Shown: positions 59,401 through 64,000 of the stretch, piece by piece
How positions within the stretch are numbered: the first letter of the stretch is position 1
Layout: every line of letters begins with the position of its first letter
NCBI RefSeq assembly: GCF_041146795.1
Contig: NC_135184.1
Coordinates: 9,662,967-9,726,966, forward strand
Direction: 5' to 3'
Length of the DNA stretch: 64,000 nt
Source: Maylandia zebra
Taxonomy: Eukaryota > Chordata > Actinopteri > Cichliformes > Cichlidae
Notes under the pieces: generated by a model
What the model saw: only the letters and a program-made list of their open reading frames with translations
What the model was told of the DNA's origin: nothing
Databases searched by the model: none
Made by a program: the position numbers and the translations under genes

Positions 59401-60507
59401 TATTTTATGTGTTTGACCAATATGCTTTCAGATGTATTGGCTCAACAAGGGACAAAGACTGAAAATGACATAAACAAGAATAAATGTATTTTTAGATAGA
59501 CATTTTAATGTGTTTGTCCCAGTTTTATCATAGTGATTATGTAAATATACACAAACACATTGTTTTATTCACAGTTTCCTACCAAGTAGGGTCTGAAAAA
59601 AGAAATGTGACATGCAGAGTTCCCCCTTTGTCATCTTTTGTTTTAATTGGAGTGAGCTCGTCCGTGAAGAGCTGTGCTTAAGCTGGGAAAGGCTGTCGCT
59701 GTTGTCCTCTGTGCTAACAGTTCAGAATAAGCCCTCTATCACATCACATCAAAAGACAACTATTCTGCTTTCATTGCTAACCACATATGGCAGAACAGGG
59801 CCAGAGCAGCAAATTCGCCCGACGGGGTGATGTGGGTGCACACCAACCAAAACACACAAGCCGAAATTTTAGATTAATTAATGCGTGCACACACAGACAG
59901 ACCGTCGTTAGTGGGTGTAGAGCGGTGCTTTTACAACTATGGGGAATGCAGCCAGTGTCCCATTTCTTAAGAGTTTCAGGGATGAATGGCACTTCTCTGA
60001 GTCCCTCTTGTCCCATGTGATTATGTTGCTATAGAAAGGGAGCTGATAAAACGTGTCCCGTCACAGTTTTAGAGAAAGCACGGGGTACTGGCAGGATGTT
60101 GAATGAAGCAGATACTGTAGTTTGTATTCAAACTGTTATCAAATCCCTGCTCAGGTTCCCTCTTGTACCATTCTTCCCTTTATCTGTTTTACTTCTTGAG
60201 TGTGAAGTTTACAGGAGAAGTCTCAGAATCCACTGTTTTATAGTTGCCTGGTCGCACAGGGAGACAACTTTTTAGTCCTAAAGTAGAATAGATCAATTAC
60301 TTACAGTTAAATAGGTTCTTACGCATTAAGGGTGTGTGGAACTGTGACACGTTCTTAACTACTTCAGCAGAAGTTTAGTTGAAGTTTGCTGAATCCGAAT
60401 TCGGATACACCCTGAACCCAAAACCATAACTGTTTAGTTTTTGTCTGAAAAGTAAAAATCGAGCTATCCAATTAATGCTTAAAATCAGGGAGGTTTTAGG
60501 ATTTAAA
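59401..60507. other. putative intron, no feature
   Basis: No exon, RNA or clear repeat recognised. Confidence 0.45.
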
Positions 60508-61320
60508 CTCACTGGACATTTACTTAGTTACATCTTGGATTATACAGTTGCTGCAAATTTCCCTGCTGCACATCCATCATGTTAATCTGCTGTTCCACAC
60601 ATCCCAAAGGTGTAGTTCTATTGGATTGAGATCTGGGGACTGGGTACAGGACAATGAGTACAGTGAACTCATTGTCCTGTAAAAAACAAAACAAAACTGT
60701 TTTAGATTATTTAAGCTTTGTGACGTGGTGCATTATCCTGCTGGAAGCAGCAATGACAACACTGTGGTCAGAAAGCAATAATACTCAGGTAGGTTGTAGC
60801 CAGAGGATTAGTAAGGAGGAGGTGAGGGCAGCTATCAAGATAATGAAGACTATCAGGTGGTTTGTCCAGATGGCATAGCTATAAAGGTATGATGATGTCT
60901 TGGACAGAGGGCAGTGGACATTTTTGGTGAGCCGATGCAAACTGTAACCTCAGTTTTATGTTCTTGGCCGCTGTAGTCTTCGGCTGCTGTACCCCATATG
61001 CTTCAGGATTCGAAATGTTGCACGTACCTGGGTTGTAATGAGTGGTTGAGTTACTGTTGCCTTCCTGTCAGCTCGAAGCAGTCTGGCCATTCCCCTCTGA
61101 TCTCAGACATCAGAAAACTGTCACTTACTGGATATTTTGTGGGAGAGTAAACTCAACCTGTGTGGCACCAGCACCAATGCTACTTGAAAAGTCACTAAAG
61201 ATGACCTTTCTTCCCCATTTTAAAGCTGGTTTTGAACTTCAACATACTGACTACGTGCTGAAATGTACTGAATTACTGCAATGCAACTGATTAGATATTT
61301 GTGTTACCCAAACAAAGAGG
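60508..61320 (-). mobile_element. Tc1-like family T1, third copy
   Basis: Same family and orientation as 55464-56535: GCACATCCATCATGTTAATC, CTATTGGATTGAGATCTGG, GGGTTGTAATGAGTGGTTG and CCTTTCTTCCCCATTT. It carries two private changes, a perfect 14-bp hairpin (60645-60681) and an RTE-like insert near 60793-60925. Confidence 0.78.
60793..60925 (+). mobile_element. RTE-like LINE fragment nested in Tc1 copy
   Basis: The translation gives SQRISKEEVRAAIKIMKTIR, then after a shift CLGQRAVDIF. This matches the RTE/BovB segment I-S-x-x-EV-x-x-A-L-x-x-MK before the RT domain. It replaces part of the Tc1 family sequence. Ends are approximate. Confidence 0.5.
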
Positions 61321-63765
61321 CTTGTGAGTTTATACCTCTTTTTGTGTTTTCATTTGTTTAATTTGCATTTGTGAAAAGTTTTAAAATAATAGGTAGTAAT
61401 AGCTAGGAGCTAGGGTTGGGTGATACCCCGCTAAAAAGTTGGACACCTTGCAGCCTCAAAATGAATGAATGAACAGGTCAGGATGCCATGCTTTTAATTG
61501 AGCATTGCAGCGTGCTAACCAAGCTTGCTAGTGGCAGCTGATAACTTTTCTCGACATTCTCGTCTAAATGTGGTCGTTTCTGGCGGTGGCTAGTACAACA
61601 CTGACGCTTAAAAATCAAAACCAGTGGGTGAAGCTACTCTAGCTATATGTCTTTTTTACAGAGCATGCCAGTAACCTTGTTCATATTGTCACATTGTCAT
61701 CATTGTTTGTTGACACAGCAGCCCTGTTAGAAATATTGATTCTAACTTATTTCAAGAGCCACTGCAAAAGGAGCAAATTCAGCCACGCATGAAGACATTT
61801 CATATTGTAACATCATTGCAGGAACGTGAAGGTTTCAGTAAAAAATGGTGCAGCTATGTTCCATAATATTTTAGAAATAAAACGTGAGGAGAAATCAGAT
61901 TTCACCCAAACTTTAGCTGAGTCCTTTTCCTGACTCAAAGACCTCAAAGAAAGTCTTTGTCTTTTGCTCTGCTGTTGCAGTCTATCCTCTGAACCCTTTT
62001 GAGCCAACAGAGTACCATTTAAGCATGTGGCTGCTTTATTATGGTAATGTAACCTACATCTGTTGTGCACATACACACACTGCTGCAGAAGCTAGTACAA
62101 GGTTAGCTTATCCACAGTAGTAACCAAGGGCGATCACCTCCCTCCAGATCTGGCGTTAATCCACAGTGCAGCGGTCATAGTAGTGACCTCTCATTTACAC
62201 AAGGGATCTTATCAGCATCTGGGAAAGACTTCTGATTTTGCCTTACTCCTTCTCATTGGTTGTGTTGTTCAGCCAGTCTCTAATCCTGTTGTGTTTAATC
62301 ATGTGCTGCTCTGCCAGTTCAGGCTGCTTGAGCTCTTCCGATACGAGTTGAGCTGCCAGCACTGGCCATCCTTTTTTTTTTTTCTCTAGTCCCTTTACTG
62401 GACTAAACACAAAGAAACGACACACAGTTTAATGAAAGAGGTGATATGGCAGCCTACAAATTAAGTCCCGCTATAATTGCAGTCACGGTCAGCAGCATAA
62501 AATTACACGTCGCTCACAAAGAACCTCTGGGCCATAACCCCTATTATTACTGTACATGCGTTCACGGTGGAGCTGTAATGTCAAGGTTGAAGTTTTAAAC
62601 TTTAATTACCCCGAAACAAGGGGACAGAGTGACAATTCATGCAGAAAATATTTGAGTGCAGTTATTAATCTGCCATTGTTTTTCTTTAATCATTACAGTC
62701 GACTGCACTCTTATAGCTGTATTTTCATCTGAAAAGTTTAGGTTGCTTCAGTTTTTGACTGAATAGAAATCCTAACTTTCAGAAACACCGGAGTTATTCT
62801 CAGGGGTTTGGCTTAAATCTCAATAAAAAAAAAAAAAAACCCAAACGTCCATATGGTCCCTTGATTTGGGGAAAATACATAAAAACTGTTGGTACCAAAC
62901 TTGGCAATGTTTTTCTTCAGTAATCAAGTGCTTCTGTTTTTAAAGTTATTGCTCCAGTCATTTACCATTGCACACATTTAAGAGTCAGCAGAAGCAGTTG
63001 TAGCGGGGAAATGTGAGGCAGCTGGCTGCATCTGGATTTAGCACCTCCTCCTCTGTTTTTCTTTGAATGCATATCAAATTAGCTGTGTGGCAAGCATTTT
63101 ACCAGTGTGTCACATAGCTACATAGATAAGTAACAGCACATGCTGAACACAAACACGTTCAGGACCTCTCGGACAGCAGGTCTGTGGGGCTTAAAGGGTC
63201 ACACGCCACTTCAGGATTAAGACTGGCATCTCAACAATTCACTGTCCACTGGGATTTTAACTTCCACTTGTAGATAACACTGAGTCAGTGAGTCAGAGAC
63301 AAACCTGCCAAAGTGGCAGATCCTTGGTGGTCAGATGGCAGCATCCGGCCCTGATGGTTCCCTGGACCAGCTTTGGACTTTTGGGTTAGAGAATCATCCA
63401 GGCGGCCACCAGCCAACCTAACAGCAGCGTGGGAATGGCAAATACCGGATGGACATTCTGTGTATGTATGACGGCAGATTTGTCTCTGAGCTGTGAACAC
63501 CTGCTGAGAGAGGCCCTGTCTGTGATTTGGTGAATATTCAGGTAGAGTACAGAGCAGAAATTAAAAGTGCTAGGGAAGTGAATCAGCAAGCCAGGTTTTA
63601 AAAAACATTATTATTTTCACTGTGATTTCTGATTAATTAAAAATGTGAATGCTCATTGTCATTCTCCACAAATGTAATCTTTCTAGCATGTATCATTTTG
63701 TCTGACCAACCCTCTAAAGTAAAACAAAATGAGAAAAGAAGGGAGGATGAAAAGAACATAATAAT
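61321..63765. other. putative intron, no feature
   Basis: No supported exon or RNA. A-run at 62825-62839; otherwise nothing recognised. Confidence 0.45.
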
Positions 63766-64000
63766 GGATTGGATTTATATAGCGCTTTTCAAGGCACCCA
63801 AAGCGCTTTACAATGCCACTATTCATTCACTCTCGCATTCACACACTGGTGGAGGTAAGCCACGGTTGTAGTCACAGCTGCCCTGGGGCAGACTGACAGA
63901 AGCGAGGCTGCCATATCGCGCCATCGGCCCCTCTGGCCAACACCAGTAGGCGGTAGGGTAAAGTGTCTTGCCCAAGGACGCATCTGTGACCTTCCGGTTA
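63766..64000 (-). repeat. SINE family A-like copy, cut by window end
   Basis: Reverse copy: TTTATATAGCGCTTTTCAAG, CAAAGCGCTTTACAATGCC, TTCACACACTGGTGGAGG, CTGCCCTGGGGCAGACTGAC, GTGTCTTGCCCAAGGAC and TGACCTTCCGG. It diverges from 51831-52120 in the middle (GGCCAACACCAGTAGGCGG), so it may be a related subfamily. The tRNA-like head lies beyond the window. Confidence 0.8.

Overview
The window is vertebrate nuclear DNA, almost certainly from a ray-finned fish and plausibly a percomorph such as a cichlid. The evidence is vertebrate genes with GT-AG introns, snoRNAs inside a ribosomal-protein gene, Rex3 retrotransposons, tRNA-derived SINEs and many Tc1/mariner and hAT remnants. The species call is an inference. 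Nothing bacterial, viral or CRISPR-like is present.

Layout, all genes on the + strand. (1) 1-2.86 kb: rps8 (40S ribosomal protein eS8), lacking only its first coding exon. Its introns 1-4 each carry one box C/D snoRNA, in the order SNORD55-like, SNORD46-like, SNORD38, SNORD38. (2) 3.6-10.2 kb: a transposon cluster with a 2.1-kb hAT-like element holding an L1 3' fragment, a Tc1 remnant, and a 1.49-kb Tc1/mariner element with a DD37E transposase and near-perfect ends. (3) 10.49-20.17 kb: acadm (mitochondrial medium-chain acyl-CoA dehydrogenase), 12 coding exons, 424 aa. Intron 5 holds a young antisense Rex3 copy with a 13-bp target-site duplication and an RT frame of about 700 codons without a stop. 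(4) 21.92-25.41 kb: rabggtb (Rab geranylgeranyltransferase beta subunit), 9 coding exons, 331 aa. Its start codon is the last three bases of exon 1. (5) 25.4-53.4 kb: a gene-poor stretch in which I could support only transposon and SINE remnants. (6) 53.44-53.77 kb: a GC-rich, CpG-dense promoter and an 18-nt first coding exon, possibly st6galnac3. The remaining 10 kb would be its first intron.

The genes are functionally unrelated: cytosolic translation plus rRNA 2'-O-methylation guides, mitochondrial beta-oxidation, Rab prenylation, and perhaps ganglioside sialylation. acadm-rabggtb-st6galnac3 agrees with the order I recall from human 1p31, but msh4 and asb17, which lie between rabggtb and st6galnac3 there, are not visible here. 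rps8 as left neighbour differs from the human arrangement.

I did not find a convincing new biological system. The observations I rate highest are the tiny first coding exon in all four genes, an upstream AUG overlapping the rabggtb start, a Rex3 copy with a twin-priming-like 5' inversion, and several perfect 12-14-bp hairpins, one of which looks like a template-switch mutation inside a datable transposon copy. The window was read by eye, so repeat boundaries without a target-site duplication are approximate.
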